Origin: Bacillus altitudinis 41KF2b | GTDB lineage: Bacteria > Bacillota > Bacilli > Bacillales > Bacillaceae | Direction: 5' to 3' | DNA length: 64,000 bases | Assembly: GCF_000691145.1 (NCBI RefSeq) | Contig: NZ_ASJC01000003.1 | Span: forward strand, 310,001 to 374,000 | Shown here: positions 36,984 to 47,582 of the stretch, in pieces | How the letters are laid out: the number at the start of each line of letters is the position of its first letter | Numbering within the stretch: the first letter of the stretch is position 1 | Made by a program: the position numbers and the translations under genes | Notes under the pieces: generated by a model | Databases searched by the model: none | Told to the model about the DNA's origin: nothing | Seen by the model: the letters and a program-made list of their open reading frames with translations, nothing else

Positions 36984-38516
36984 GTGAAAAACGTATCAAG
37001 TGTATTTTGGATTGTGATTGCTATCACATTTATTGCCGTTCTATGGGGAGCCCTTTCTCCAGATACGCTGCAAAATGTGACAGATCAAATTCAAACATAC
37101 ATTACAAATGACTTTGGCTGGTATTATTTATTAGTCGTATCGCTGCTAGTCGGCTTTTGTCTATTCTTTATCTTTAGCCCTATCGGAAAAATTACGTTAG
37201 GAAAGCCAGGTGAAGAGCCTGAATTTGGTCTTTTTTCTTGGTTCGCCATGCTATTTAGTGCTGGAATGGGCATTGGGCTTGTTTTTTACGGAGCCGCTGA
37301 ACCGATCAGCCACTTTGCCATTCAATCCCCAACAGGCGAGACGGAAAATGCACAAGCCTTCCGTGATTCCCTTCGTTATACCTTTTTCCACTGGGGACTT
37401 CATGCATGGGCCATTTATGCAATTGTCGCCCTTTGCATTGCATACTTTAAATTTAGAAAAGATGCACCTGGATTAATCAGTTCCACCTTATACCCAGTAT
37501 TCGGAAACAGAATTCATGGATGGATTGGAAAAACCATTGATTGCATCGCAGTATTTGCAACGGTGGTCGGTGTAGCCACTAGTTTAGGACTAGGTGCCGC
37601 ACAAATTAATGGCGGATTAAACTATTTATTTGGTATTCCAAATAACTTCCTAACTCAGCTCATCATTATTGCAATCGTCACGGTCCTGTTCCTTCTCTCT
37701 GCTTGGAGCGGTATTGGTAAAGGGATTAAATATTTAAGTAATTCAAATATGATCTTTGCTGCTTTGCTTATGATCTTTTTACTCATTGTTGGACCAACTG
37801 TGTATATTTTAAATTCATTTACTGATTCAATCGGTCAATACTTATCAAATATTGTACAAATGAGCTTTAGATTATCACCAAATGATCCTGAAAAGAGAGA
37901 ATGGATTAATGGATGGACCATCTTCTATTGGGCATGGTGGATCTCTTGGTCGCCATTTGTCGGTATTTTTATTGCAAGGGTTTCACGCGGGAGAACCATT
38001 CGAGAATTTTTAATTGGTGTCTTAGTGGCTCCTTCCATCCTCGTGTTCCTTTGGTTCTCAATCTTTGGCGTATCTGCAATGGACTTACAACAGAACAATA
38101 TCGTCGATGTTGCAAACATGTCTACTGAAACGATGCTGTTTGGTGTTTTAAATGAATACCCACTCGCCATGATTACATCCATTCTGGCACTGATTTTAAT
38201 TGCGGTATTCTTTATCACATCAGCAGACTCAGCTACATTCGTTCTCGGAATGCAGACAACCTATGGATCATTAAATCCAGCGAATAGTGTAAAGATCAGC
38301 TGGGGGATTATCCAGTCAGCAGTAGCGGCAGTGCTCTTATTTTCAGGCGGTCTTCAGGCCTTGCAAAACACAGCCAAACTTGCTGCTTTACCGTTCTCTG
38401 TTGTCATCATTTTAATGATTGTATCCCTGTACAAATCATTAAATGAAGAACGAAGAGCAATTAAACAAGCAAATAAGTACAATAAACCAAGAAGTCCAAG
38501 AGTAAAAAAAGCATAA
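36984..38516 (+). CDS. opuD: Glycine betaine transporter OpuD (BCCT family)
   Basis: 510-residue sodium-coupled secondary transporter with 12 membrane segments that imports glycine betaine and related osmoprotectants. The BCCT signatures are evident: [25 protein letters not shown] (glycine-rich TM3) and the aromatic substrate box [32 protein letters not shown] (TM8). The C-terminal tail is basic, as expected for osmosensing BCCT carriers. The start is GTG 36984; AGGAG lies about 10 nt upstream. Monocistronic with its own terminator; gene order matches B. subtilis opuD. Confidence 0.93.
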   Translation: MKNVSSVFWIVIAITFIAVLWGALSPDTLQNVTDQIQTYITNDFGWYYLLVVSLLVGFCLFFIFSPIGKITLGKPGEEPEFGLFSWFAMLFSAGMGIGLVFYGAAEPISHFAIQSPTGETENAQAFRDSLRYTFFHWGLHAWAIYAIVALCIAYFKFRKDAPGLISSTLYPVFGNRIHGWIGKTIDCIAVFATVVGVATSLGLGAAQINGGLNYLFGIPNNFLTQLIIIAIVTVLFLLSAWSGIGKGIKYLSNSNMIFAALLMIFLLIVGPTVYILNSFTDSIGQYLSNIVQMSFRLSPNDPEKREWINGWTIFYWAWWISWSPFVGIFIARVSRGRTIREFLIGVLVAPSILVFLWFSIFGVSAMDLQQNNIVDVANMSTETMLFGVLNEYPLAMITSILALILIAVFFITSADSATFVLGMQTTYGSLNPANSVKISWGIIQSAVAAVLLFSGGLQALQNTAKLAALPFSVVIILMIVSLYKSLNEERRAIKQANKYNKPRSPRVKKA

Positions 38517-38526
38517 TCATCACAAG

Positions 38527-38563
38527 AGAAAAGTCGTTCCTCATCCGAACGGCTTTTTTTCTC
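38527..38563 (+). terminator. Terminator of opuD
   Basis: AAAAGTCGTTC and GAACGGCTTTT (one G-T pair) around CTCATCC, then further T residues. Confidence 0.85.
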
Positions 38564-38580
38564 GTTGAAATAATTGAAGA

Positions 38581-38610
38581 TTGTCATGACATGGCGTATT
38601 CCGATAAAAT
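38581..38610 (+). promoter_or_regulatory. SigA promoter of the CbrC-family gene
   Basis: TTGTCA (38581-38586) and TAAAAT (38605-38610), 18 bp apart, 40 bp before the start. Confidence 0.6.
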
Positions 38611-38649
38611 AGTGTTGAATCATCACTTTTCTACATAATGGAGGTTTAT

Positions 38650-39174
38650 ATGACGTTACCTACGTTCAAGTACAACCCAGACCCAGTTTCATTACATGTG
38701 ATTAAAAAAGAGCAGACGATATGCCCCGTTTGTGAGAAAGAACGAGATTATGTATATCATGGTCCTTTTTATTCTGTTGAAGACGTTTCTGGCATTTGTC
38801 CTTGGTGCATTAAAGATGGATCAGCTGCTCAAACATATAATGGAATGTTTCAAGACGATGTGAGTTGTGATGACGTCGATCATGAAGAATATATAGATGA
38901 ACTGATCTTCAGAACGCCGGGTTACCGAGGATGGCAGCAGGAATATTGGTTAAGCCATTGCGGGGATTTTTGCGCGATTGTGCAGAATGTTGGATGGAAA
39001 GAGATTGAGCATTTAGAAGAAGAACTCTCAGAGGATATTGAAGAGATTTGCAGCGGTGGACATTTCACAAAAGAGAACCTGAAACAATGGCTCGTGAACG
39101 GAGGAGACTTGCAAGGCTATCTCTTTCAATGCGTTCACTGCAAAAAGCATCGTTTACATATTGATGCTAGTTGA
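38650..39174 (+). CDS. CbrC family zinc-binding protein
   Basis: 174-residue cytoplasmic protein of the CbrC/UPF0167 family. It has putative zinc cysteines in CPVC (about 26-29) and CPWC (about 52-55), and a C-terminal CVHCKKHRLH. Between them lie acidic stretches and the conserved RTPGYRGWQQEYWLSHCGDFCAIVQNVG. Family members are linked to colicin E2 tolerance in E. coli and often stand near toxin or immunity genes, but no toxin partner is visible here. ATG 38650 has GGAGG 5-6 nt before it. Monocistronic, between opuD and cse60. Confidence 0.85.
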   Translation: MTLPTFKYNPDPVSLHVIKKEQTICPVCEKERDYVYHGPFYSVEDVSGICPWCIKDGSAAQTYNGMFQDDVSCDDVDHEEYIDELIFRTPGYRGWQQEYWLSHCGDFCAIVQNVGWKEIEHLEEELSEDIEEICSGGHFTKENLKQWLVNGGDLQGYLFQCVHCKKHRLHIDAS

Positions 39175-39179
39175 TCATG

Positions 39180-39212
39180 GCAAAAGGACCCTTCAGCAGG
39201 TCCTTTTATTTT
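39180..39212. terminator. Terminator between the CbrC gene and cse60
   Basis: AAAAGGACC (39182-39190) and GGTCCTTTT (39199-39207) around an 8-nt loop, T-rich on the plus side and A-rich on the left. It includes the cse60 stop. Confidence 0.88.
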
Positions 39213-39388
39213 TTATATAAAATGAGCGCTGAAAAACAGTAGAGCTGCTCTCCTCCTTGCTCACAGATCACCGCCACATTGTATTTAATGTCAATAATTT
39301 GGTCGTCGTCCATTCCTTTTAAAAAAAGATTGATTTCGCTTTGCAAATCTTTCTCGTGTTCTTCATCAAATACAGCTACCTTCAGCAC
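39206..39388 (-). CDS. cse60: Sporulation protein Cse60 (YteV)
   Basis: 60-residue acidic protein (MLKVAVFDEEHEKDLQSEINLFLKGMDDDQIIDIKYNVAV...QLYCFSALILYKK), exactly the size that gave Cse60 its name in B. subtilis, where it is made in the mother cell under SigE. The start is GTG 39388 behind AAGGGAG at about 9 nt; a longer in-frame reading into the rhodanese terminator region has no ribosome site and would cross the promoter. A SigE-like promoter lies 30 bp upstream. The molecular role in sporulation is not known. Confidence 0.85.
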   Translation of the reverse strand: MLKVAVFDEEHEKDLQSEINLFLKGMDDDQIIDIKYNVAVICEQGGEQLYCFSALILYKK

Positions 39389-39419
39389 ATATGCCACTCT
39401 CCCTTCTCTTGCTACTCTA

Positions 39420-39449
39420 TTTTTATGCAAATAGAGACGGACATATGAA
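39420..39449 (-). promoter_or_regulatory. SigE-type promoter of cse60
   Basis: On the minus strand TTCATATG (about 39442-39449) and CATAAAAA (39420-39427) are 14 bp apart, resembling the SigE pattern KMATATT-N14-CATACANT. Confidence 0.6.
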
Positions 39450-39485
39450 CAAAAAAAGCCTTCCATCTTGTCGATGAAAGGACTT
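39450..39485 (-). terminator. Terminator of the rhodanese gene
   Basis: CCTTTCATC and GATGGAAGG (minus strand, one G-T pair) flank GACAA, followed by TTTTTTT. Confidence 0.82.
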
Positions 39486-39489
39486 CTTT

Positions 39490-39801
39490 TTACAGCTTCG
39501 GTTTTGTTTCTCCTGTCCATGCAAGCATGCCGCCAACGACATTGGTTGCTTGATAGCCTTGGTCTTCTAAGAAATAGCAGACATTCTCACTGCGTTTACC
39601 AGAACGGCAAATAATATAATACTCTTGCGTCTTATCAAACGCATCTAGCTTCTCAGGAATATCCCCCATTCGAATATGGACAGCCTCTGGAATCATGCCT
39701 TCTGCTACCTCTTCATCCTCACGCACATCGACGAGCTGAATGGCTTCTTCTTGCGCTAGCTTTTGCTTTAATTCTTCTATTGAAATTTCTTTTACAGACA
39801 C
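39490..39801 (-). CDS. Rhodanese-like sulfurtransferase (YtwF-like)
   Basis: 103-residue single-domain rhodanese. The active-site loop is C65-R-S-G-K-R, preceded by LVDVREDEEVAEGMIPEAVHI (CH2A-type motif) and followed by GMLAWTGE. It transfers sulfane sulfur to an unknown acceptor. Two starts are possible: ATG 39810 lies only 2 nt from AAAGGAG, while GTG 39801 has 11 nt. I take the GTG, which gives the 103 residues I recall for B. subtilis YtwF, but this is not decisive. It follows the yteU gene by about 50 bp. Confidence 0.82.
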   Translation of the reverse strand: MSVKEISIEELKQKLAQEEAIQLVDVREDEEVAEGMIPEAVHIRMGDIPEKLDAFDKTQEYYIICRSGKRSENVCYFLEDQGYQATNVVGGMLAWTGETKPKL

Positions 39802-39855
39802 GACTCTCATCTCTCCTTTTAATCACGGTGACACCATTATAGCAAATCATACACG

Positions 39856-40539
39856 TCACTGCGTATTCACCCGCTTGGATTGAAGGAAAGACGGGAATCG
39901 TTTCTTCACATCAACTGCCGGCTGTTCGCTTTCAAACTCTATCTTTTTAAACACTTGATAGGCTAGCCACATGTGGCCATATGCGAGAATGCTGATGCTA
40001 AAAAACGGCACGATCCCTGGCAAATAAGCAAATAGGATAAAGAGAATAGCCGAGAAAACGAGCATAGAGAGCGTATATTGCAAATACGAGATGCCAAGCA
40101 GAAGGGAAAATTTCAAATAAAGACGCTTTTTCCAATCATAATGAGCCAGCAGCGGAAAGATATAAAACAAGCTGACAATAAACAGAAAACCAAAGATATA
40201 GATCGCAAAGCGAAGCACGTGTAAAAACCAGCTCGTTGGATAAATATAAGCAAGGTCTACATAAATAATTGTCCCGATGATGACCAGCACCACTCCAATG
40301 ACATTAGAGCGTACAAATTCTTCGCGGTATACTTTCCAAAAGGTTTGAAAGACGCTGACTTGCTCATGCCCTTGTATCCACTTTCTCATCACAGAAAATA
40401 ACGCTGTTGTTGCAGGCATGAAGCCAAAGATTCCAAGCCCAAGTAAAGTGAACAAAAGCCATAACAAATTCGTATAGGCAAGTCTCATCACCCACTCACA
40501 CATGCGCAACATTCTGCTCATTGATCCATCATGATCCAT
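39856..40539 (-). CDS. yteU: YteU, DUF624 membrane protein
   Basis: 227-residue membrane protein of the DUF624 (YesL/YteU) family with five to six hydrophobic segments (for example NLLWLLFTLLGLGIFGFMPATTALFSVMRKW and VIGVVLVIIGTIIYVDLAYIY). Such proteins are typically encoded with carbohydrate ABC importers of the oligogalacturonide and rhamnogalacturonan type and may be accessory to transport; no biochemical role is established. Starts at ATG 40539 behind GGAGG, 24 bp downstream of yteT; last gene of the yteP-R-S-T-U run. Confidence 0.85.
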   Translation of the reverse strand: MDHDGSMSRMLRMCEWVMRLAYTNLLWLLFTLLGLGIFGFMPATTALFSVMRKWIQGHEQVSVFQTFWKVYREEFVRSNVIGVVLVIIGTIIYVDLAYIYPTSWFLHVLRFAIYIFGFLFIVSLFYIFPLLAHYDWKKRLYLKFSLLLGISYLQYTLSMLVFSAILFILFAYLPGIVPFFSISILAYGHMWLAYQVFKKIEFESEQPAVDVKKRFPSFLQSKRVNTQ

Positions 40540-40563
40540 CTCTCTTCCCTCCTCTCTTTCTCG

Positions 40564-41853
40564 TTACACCGTCTCTTTTTGAAACAATTCTTCTATTTCA
40601 ATCGGACGTTTTTCTGCAACTGAGCGCCACATGCCTTCGCCAAGTGCAATGGAATAAGCACCCGCCTCTGCTCCTGCCGAAATGTCATAAGGAATGAGCG
40701 GATCTTTTCTTAAAAATAAATCTGCTATTAATAGCGGATCTCCGCCTCCATGACCACCTGATTGCTTCACAACTTCAATCGTTTCTTTTCCACCAAACAT
40801 CGGGTAGTATGCAATTGTCTGTTCAGGGAATTGAAAAGGGATTCTCGATGGCACATGAAACTCATTTGTTTCAATCCGTCCCTTCGTCCCGTTAATCGCA
40901 AGCCGGTAGCCTTCATATGGCGCTGAAAATTGAATCGAGTAACTTAACAAAGCCCCCTGATCATAAGCCACTGACGCCACATATGTATCCTCAATATCAA
41001 TTTCTTGATCAAAAATACAGGCATCTGGGCGATAATTCGAGTATTGCTTTGACTGCTGCTCACCTGATTCAATATGGTCATCCTCCACCTTTGTGCGCTC
41101 TACCCGCGGATTCCACCTTGCTTCATAATGACAGGTATCTCTTACATGACAGGTTCCACAATATCGATTCTCTTCACCCTGCAAAGGATTCCAAGGACTT
41201 TCATTCCCATAATAATTCAGTGCACCATAGGCAAATACTTGCTTCGGCTTTTGATCAATCCACCAGTTGACCAAGTCAAAGTGATGGGTCGATTTATGAA
41301 TAGACAGTCCGCCAGAATATTGACGCGAGCGGTTCCACCTTTTGAAATAACTCGCTCCATGATACGTATCAATGAGCCAGCTTAACTCAACAGACGTGAC
41401 CCTTCCAATCTTTCCATCTAAAATGAGCTCTTTTATCTTTCTGTGGAATGGATTGTAGCGATAATTAAAGGTGACGGTGACCTCCCCTTTGCTTTCTGCC
41501 TCTTTTTCCATCACCTGTTTGGCGTCTTTTGCTGTTGTGACCATCGGCTTTTCCGTTATGACATCCAGATCATGATCCAGTGCCTGCAGGATATATGTGA
41601 CATGTGTATCATCTCGCCCCGCCACAATGACGATATCTGGTCTTGCTTCCTTCACCATCTGATCAAATGCATCCTCATGAAAAAATGAGACGCCCCTTAG
41701 TGATGGAAAACGCTCCTGACACAGTGTATACCGCTTCTCATCTACATCTAAGAGCCCTGTAATCCTGTAATGCTCATTGAAATCCTCGGTGAGCGGTTTG
41801 ATAAACATATTGAAAGCACGGTGACTGAGCCCGCAAACGGCGACCTTTTTCAC
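40564..41853 (-). CDS. yteT: YteT, Gfo/Idh/MocA family oxidoreductase
   Basis: 429-residue NAD(P)-dependent oxidoreductase. It has an N-terminal Rossmann segment (VAVCGLSHRAFNMFIKPL), the family motif EKPMVTTAKDAKQVM (catalytic Lys), and the C-terminal alpha/beta domain with NYRYNPFHRKIKELI and GGLSIHKSTHHFDLVNWW (His). It contains an unusual cysteine pair cluster, CGTCHVRDTCHYEARW. It probably oxidises or epimerises a sugar from rhamnogalacturonan breakdown. GTG 41853 follows a G-rich ribosome site. Encoded between the lipoprotein YteS and YteU. Confidence 0.9.
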   Translation of the reverse strand: MKKVAVCGLSHRAFNMFIKPLTEDFNEHYRITGLLDVDEKRYTLCQERFPSLRGVSFFHEDAFDQMVKEARPDIVIVAGRDDTHVTYILQALDHDLDVITEKPMVTTAKDAKQVMEKEAESKGEVTVTFNYRYNPFHRKIKELILDGKIGRVTSVELSWLIDTYHGASYFKRWNRSRQYSGGLSIHKSTHHFDLVNWWIDQKPKQVFAYGALNYYGNESPWNPLQGEENRYCGTCHVRDTCHYEARWNPRVERTKVEDDHIESGEQQSKQYSNYRPDACIFDQEIDIEDTYVASVAYDQGALLSYSIQFSAPYEGYRLAINGTKGRIETNEFHVPSRIPFQFPEQTIAYYPMFGGKETIEVVKQSGGHGGGDPLLIADLFLRKDPLIPYDISAGAEAGAYSIALGEGMWRSVAEKRPIEIEELFQKETV

Positions 41854-41871
41854 ATTCCCCCACCCCTTTTT

Positions 41872-43511
<1,640 letters not shown>

Positions 43512-43523
43512 TCATCTCCCCTT

Positions 43524-44489
43524 TTAATAAATCCCTTCTTCTCCAAACTTCTTCGCTAAACGGTTTGCCATCATGACCAAAATAAGTCCAACGGCTGCTT
43601 TAAATAAACCAACAGCGGTACTATAGCTGAATTGTCCTTGCTTCAGACCAGCTGTATACACATACGTATCAAAAATCTCTGCGACTTCCCTGTTGGTCGC
43701 ATTGAGTAATAAATAGACATGTTCAAATCCAAGCTCTAACGTATCACCGATTTTTAAAATGAGCAGTACAACAATGACACTTTTAATCGCAGGAAGGGTG
43801 ATGTGCCACATTTGTCTAAGTCTGCCGGCTCCATCCATTTTTGCTGCTTCATATAGCTGCGGATCTACAGCTGTAATCGCTGCAAGATAAATAATGGTTG
43901 ACCAACCCGCTTCTCTCCAGATTACCTGCAAAATGTACATGGGTCTAAACCATTCTTGACTAAGAAGGAAGTTAATCTTTTCTCCTCCGAAGAAAGCAAT
44001 CAATTCATTGATCAACCCGCCATCTACCGTTAACAAAACAAAAGATAAGGACACGACAATCACCCATGACATGAAGTGAGGAATATAAATCATTGTCTGA
44101 ACAAATTTCTTAAACAGTGCCAATCTGACCTCGTTTAAAAGAAGAGCTAATAAGATTGGAATCGGAAAGAAAATCACGACATTCATGGCAAATAAAATGA
44201 GCGTATTTTTTAATAAGATGAAAAATGTTGGTTCTGTAAATAAGCGAATAAAGTGTTTGAAGCCAACCCACTCACTGCCAAGAATTCCGAGAAACGGCTG
44301 GTAATCTTGAAAGGCAATGATCAGCCCCCACATTGGGACATATTTAAAGACAAGAAAATAAAGGAGCCCTGGCAAAATCATTAAATACAGAAATTTTTGA
44401 CTAAGTAATTGGTTAAGTAAGCGCTTTCTCTTTTCTTTTTTCAAAGCTGCCGCAGGCACACCCTTGGCAGTGACATCCTGTGTTTTCAC
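43524..44489 (-). CDS. yteP: YteP, sugar ABC transporter permease (LplB type)
   Basis: 321-residue inner-membrane permease with six hydrophobic segments and the EAA loop that docks the ATPase (EAAKMDGAGRLRQMWHITLPAIK). The N-terminal basic stretch KKEKRKRLLNQLLSQKF is typical of the LplB/YtcP/YesP group that imports pectin-derived oligosaccharides. Its partner permease and binding protein are probably YtcP and YtcQ at 49.7-52.1 kb; the ATPase is usually the shared MsmX encoded elsewhere. First gene of the leftward operon, divergent from ytdP. Confidence 0.92.
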   Translation of the reverse strand: MKTQDVTAKGVPAAALKKEKRKRLLNQLLSQKFLYLMILPGLLYFLVFKYVPMWGLIIAFQDYQPFLGILGSEWVGFKHFIRLFTEPTFFILLKNTLILFAMNVVIFFPIPILLALLLNEVRLALFKKFVQTMIYIPHFMSWVIVVSLSFVLLTVDGGLINELIAFFGGEKINFLLSQEWFRPMYILQVIWREAGWSTIIYLAAITAVDPQLYEAAKMDGAGRLRQMWHITLPAIKSVIVVLLILKIGDTLELGFEHVYLLLNATNREVAEIFDTYVYTAGLKQGQFSYSTAVGLFKAAVGLILVMMANRLAKKFGEEGIY

Positions 44490-44529
44490 AGATAAAGCCT
44501 CCCCTCATGCTGATGCATGTGTTAACTGT

Positions 44530-44557
44530 ATCTTAAGGATGAAAAATCCGTCTACAA
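44530..44557 (-). promoter_or_regulatory. Candidate promoter of the yteP operon
   Basis: TTGTAG (44552-44557) and TAAGAT (44530-44535), 16 bp apart on the minus strand, 40 bp upstream of yteP. Confidence 0.5.
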
Positions 44558-44647
44558 TCATATCATCAGATCATATTTACTCAGGGGAAGCTACTCAAAA
44601 CGTTACATAAAACATAAGAAAATGATCCTAATCTCAGAAAATGATTA

Positions 44648-44677
44648 TTGACAAACCTACCAGATTTTTGGATTAAT
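44648..44677 (+). promoter_or_regulatory. Promoter of ytdP
   Basis: A perfect -35 TTGACA (44648-44653) with ATTAAT at 44672-44677 (18-bp spacer), about 45 bp before ytdP. Confidence 0.6.
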
Positions 44678-44720
44678 AAACTAAGGGGAAAAGATTGTTT
44701 CGTTTGAAATGGGGGGTTTT

Positions 44721-47021
44721 ATGAAAAGAAAGCAGTATAAATTTTATTACAAGCTGGTGACGTTTTTTTTCGTGCTTAGTACGATTCCTGTTATTATTGT
44801 CGGTATTTTTTCTTATCAGCATTCGCAAAAAACTGCACTCGAAAATATTTCAAATGAAAAGCTGGACAGCGTCAAACAAACGCAATCCAATATTGAGCAT
44901 ATTCTAAAGACAGTAGATCATTCTCTCACTCACTATGTCAGTTCGCCGCCTCTCCTTCAAACACTGGCAGAACCTTTAAATCCAGACCAATTCCAACTTT
45001 ATAATCAAGTCCAGCAAGAACTGAATTACCTGCAAACCTTCGACACTGATCTCTCCAATATTACACTTGTTAGTAAAATGGAAGATTGGTATATGAACAA
45101 TTCTGGTCTTTATCATGTCTCAAACGGAGATCAAGAGAAAGCGTTAACCTCTTACCTCAATATTCCGAGTCATTCCAGCTGGGCACTTGAAGAAAATAAT
45201 CCACTTGTCTCAACAAAAGAAGGAAAGACATCCTTTTGCAAATACAATGTGAATTTAATCAAGCAGCTTCCGATGAATAGTGTCCAAAAGAAGGGGATCG
45301 CCGTCGCCAGCATTCCAAGCTGCGTGATTGCTGACAACATGCCTGACTTCTCACAATCTGATAGTATGTTTGTCATTGATACAAACGGAAAAGTGCTGCT
45401 ACATAATCGAAAAGAACAAATTGGTGACTCGTTAAAAAATCAAGATTTCGTCAAACATGTCCTGTCACTTGAAGAACGATCCGGACAATTTGATATGAAA
45501 ATCGATGAACTAAACTATCAAGTTACGTTTCAAAAATCAGATTATAACGAATGGACATACTTATCCTTTGTCTCCATTCCCGAACTAAAGCAACAAACGA
45601 AATCAATCGGGTGGATCACCTTTATTATTTGCTTTATTTTGTTAGCGCTTTCATTATTATTTTCATGGTTTGGCTCTAGACACTTTTATAAACCGATTCG
45701 CTTATTATACGAATCCTTTGCACGTAATGAGTCGTTTTTGCATAAACAGCCTTTCCAAAATGAATTTGAGCTCATCGAATCGAGCATTAAACAAATGAAA
45801 GATCAAAACAATGATCTAGAGGAACGAATTGAACAGCAAGTGACACACTTACAGCAATACTTTATGGTGCGGCTGCTGCTTGGCAAGCTGACGGAAGAAG
45901 AGATTCACAACCGATTTCAAAGTCTAGGCTTTCCTCGTGACTGGTCCCATTTGTCCATGCTTGTGACCCAAATCGATACACTAAAAGGAACGCCGTATGA
46001 AAAAAAGGATGCAGACTTGCTTTTATTTGCGATAAATGGACTGATTGAGCAGATTATTCCGCTAGAGGAGCACCTTCAGCCGACCGTTGTCAATCAGCAT
46101 CAAACGACGATTGTCCTCAATCAATCGAAGTCAGAAGAGGAATTTACTGAATATTTAAATCAATTAGCCGAAACAATTCAGCAGCGGATTGAGGAAGAGC
46201 TGGGCTTGTCGATCAGCATCGGGATCAGTCGCTCATTTAAAGAGCTCTCTATGGCCAAACATGCTTATATTGAGGGAAAAGAAGCCTTAAAATATAGGCT
46301 CAAAGCAGAGAAAAAATCCATTCTTTTATACGAGCATATTCAGCAAGGAAAGACGTTTAAGACTCATTTCCCAAAACAACTGCAGCATGATTTATTTGAT
46401 GCCATTAAAGCAGGCGATCAAGGCAAGGCAGATCACTATTTACATGTCCTTCTGCAATCCATTTTTTCTAAAAATGCGGGACCACATGAGTACCAGATTG
46501 CTCTCGCTCGTTTTTTAAACAATCTCATCGAGCTGATGCATTTGCTAGGCATTGAATTGTTTGAAGTCGAAGATAATAAAATGCTCTATGATACGATCTT
46601 TGAGTTTAAAACGTTTGAAGATACAGAAGCGTGGCTGAAACATGAGATCATTCGACCCATCATTGATCAGCTCGGCGCACGTGAAGACTCTCAATATAAA
46701 AATATCTCAGAGAAAATCATTCATATCATTCATCAAGAATTTGACTCAGATCTGACCTTGGACGAAATCGCTACACGCCTGCACTATAATCCAAATTATT
46801 TAAGTAGTATTTTTAGAAAAGAAATGGATATCTCCTTTAGTGAATATCTCTCGTCTTACAGACATCATGTCGCCAAAAACTGGTTGGTAGAGACGGATAT
46901 GTCGGTGAAAGAAATTTCGGAAAAGCTAAAATACAAAAATCCGCAAAATTTCATCCGCTCCTTCAAAAAGCTGGAAGGCACGACACCTGGGAAATACCGT
47001 GATCAGAAAAAAGGCACATAA
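44721..47021 (+). CDS. ytdP: YtdP, membrane-bound AraC-family regulator
   Basis: 766-residue one-component regulator. Two membrane helices (about 10-32 and 292-314) enclose an extracellular Cache-like sensor domain, followed by a HAMP-like linker, a cytoplasmic middle domain, and a C-terminal AraC double helix-turn-helix (DLTLDEIATRLHYNPNYLSSIFRKEM...DMSVKEISEKLKYKNPQNFIRSFKKLEGTTPGKYR). It is probably the activator of the divergent yteP operon and perhaps of ytcPQ, responding to a rhamnogalacturonan product or to the substrate-loaded lipoprotein. ATG 44721 follows a G-rich ribosome site; four extra in-frame upstream codons precede it. Confidence 0.9.
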   Translation: MKRKQYKFYYKLVTFFFVLSTIPVIIVGIFSYQHSQKTALENISNEKLDSVKQTQSNIEHILKTVDHSLTHYVSSPPLLQTLAEPLNPDQFQLYNQVQQELNYLQTFDTDLSNITLVSKMEDWYMNNSGLYHVSNGDQEKALTSYLNIPSHSSWALEENNPLVSTKEGKTSFCKYNVNLIKQLPMNSVQKKGIAVASIPSCVIADNMPDFSQSDSMFVIDTNGKVLLHNRKEQIGDSLKNQDFVKHVLSLEERSGQFDMKIDELNYQVTFQKSDYNEWTYLSFVSIPELKQQTKSIGWITFIICFILLALSLLFSWFGSRHFYKPIRLLYESFARNESFLHKQPFQNEFELIESSIKQMKDQNNDLEERIEQQVTHLQQYFMVRLLLGKLTEEEIHNRFQSLGFPRDWSHLSMLVTQIDTLKGTPYEKKDADLLLFAINGLIEQIIPLEEHLQPTVVNQHQTTIVLNQSKSEEEFTEYLNQLAETIQQRIEEELGLSISIGISRSFKELSMAKHAYIEGKEALKYRLKAEKKSILLYEHIQQGKTFKTHFPKQLQHDLFDAIKAGDQGKADHYLHVLLQSIFSKNAGPHEYQIALARFLNNLIELMHLLGIELFEVEDNKMLYDTIFEFKTFEDTEAWLKHEIIRPIIDQLGAREDSQYKNISEKIIHIIHQEFDSDLTLDEIATRLHYNPNYLSSIFRKEMDISFSEYLSSYRHHVAKNWLVETDMSVKEISEKLKYKNPQNFIRSFKKLEGTTPGKYRDQKKGT

Positions 47022-47022
47022 A

Positions 47023-47058
47023 GCAAAGTCCCGCTCTCACAAGAAGCGGGACTTTTTT
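47023..47058. terminator. Bidirectional terminator between ytdP and ytcD
   Basis: AAAGTCCCGCT (47025-47035) and AGCGGGACTTT (47044-47054), then T residues on the plus strand; it abuts the ytcD stop. Confidence 0.92.
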
Positions 47059-47428
47059 ATTTAAACTGTTCATTTAGGATACTGTCTTCCAGCACTGAAA
47101 GCGGCTCGCCATACACTCGTTCAATATGGGCTGCCCCCCAATCACATAACGCATTCAAAATTCGCTCAAGTGACTGTCCGTATTCACTTAATTCATACTC
47201 CACTTTAGGCGGCACTTGTTCATACACAATGCGGTTAATCACACCGTCATTTTCAAGCTCTCGCAGCTGCTGTGTGAGCATTTTTTGCGTGATATTTGGC
47301 ATGAGGCGCTTCAGTTCACTCGTCCGCTTTTTCCCATGTGTTAAATGACATAAAATGACACACTTCCATTTCCCGCCGATCACTTCAAGCGTTGCTTCCA
47401 CAGAGATATTATATTTCTTCTTTTCCAA
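47057..47428 (-). CDS. ytcD: YtcD, HxlR/MarR-type transcriptional regulator
   Basis: 123-residue winged-helix regulator of the HxlR (DUF24) family (VIGGKWKCVILCHLTHGKKRTSELKRLMPNITQKMLTQQLRELENDGVI). Many relatives sense thiol-reactive electrophiles through an N-terminal cysteine. Here C29 lies in the helix WKCVILCHL and a second cysteine follows at 33, both in or near the sensing position. TTG 47428 follows AAAGGAGTG at 10 nt. Divergent from ytbD and probably its repressor, acting at the palindrome 47482-47501. Confidence 0.88.
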   Translation of the reverse strand: MEKKKYNISVEATLEVIGGKWKCVILCHLTHGKKRTSELKRLMPNITQKMLTQQLRELENDGVINRIVYEQVPPKVEYELSEYGQSLERILNALCDWGAAHIERVYGEPLSVLEDSILNEQFK

Positions 47429-47481
47429 CGTCTCTTCACTCCTTTTGATGCTGAACAGGCACTTTTTAGTACCTATATTAC

Positions 47482-47501
47482 AAAAAAGTACGTACTTTTT
47501 T
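47482..47501. promoter_or_regulatory. Candidate YtcD operator
   Basis: A perfect 20-bp palindrome AAAAAAGTACGTACTTTTTT in the divergent ytcD-ytbD promoter region. HxlR-family regulators typically bind GTAC/TACTT-type inverted repeats. A -10-like GATAAT for ytbD follows at 47519-47524. Binding by YtcD is inference. Confidence 0.65.
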
Positions 47502-47582
47502 TTCTGTCATCTATGTTAGATAATAACTCTTGCCGATCGGCTTCGTCTATCAAAATGTCATGAAAGAAGGATGTGAATCACG

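Noticed and set aside
40564-41853. YteT cysteine cluster as an iron-sulfur site
   Set aside because: The CGTCHVRDTCHYEARW stretch has three Cys but lies in a Gfo/Idh/MocA C-terminal domain where structural zinc or disulfides are equally likely; no further ligand pattern supports an Fe-S cluster.
44408-44424. cre-like GAAAGCGCTTACTT inside yteP
   Set aside because: At least two conserved positions differ (the initial T and terminal A), and it lies within the coding sequence. Not strong enough to call.
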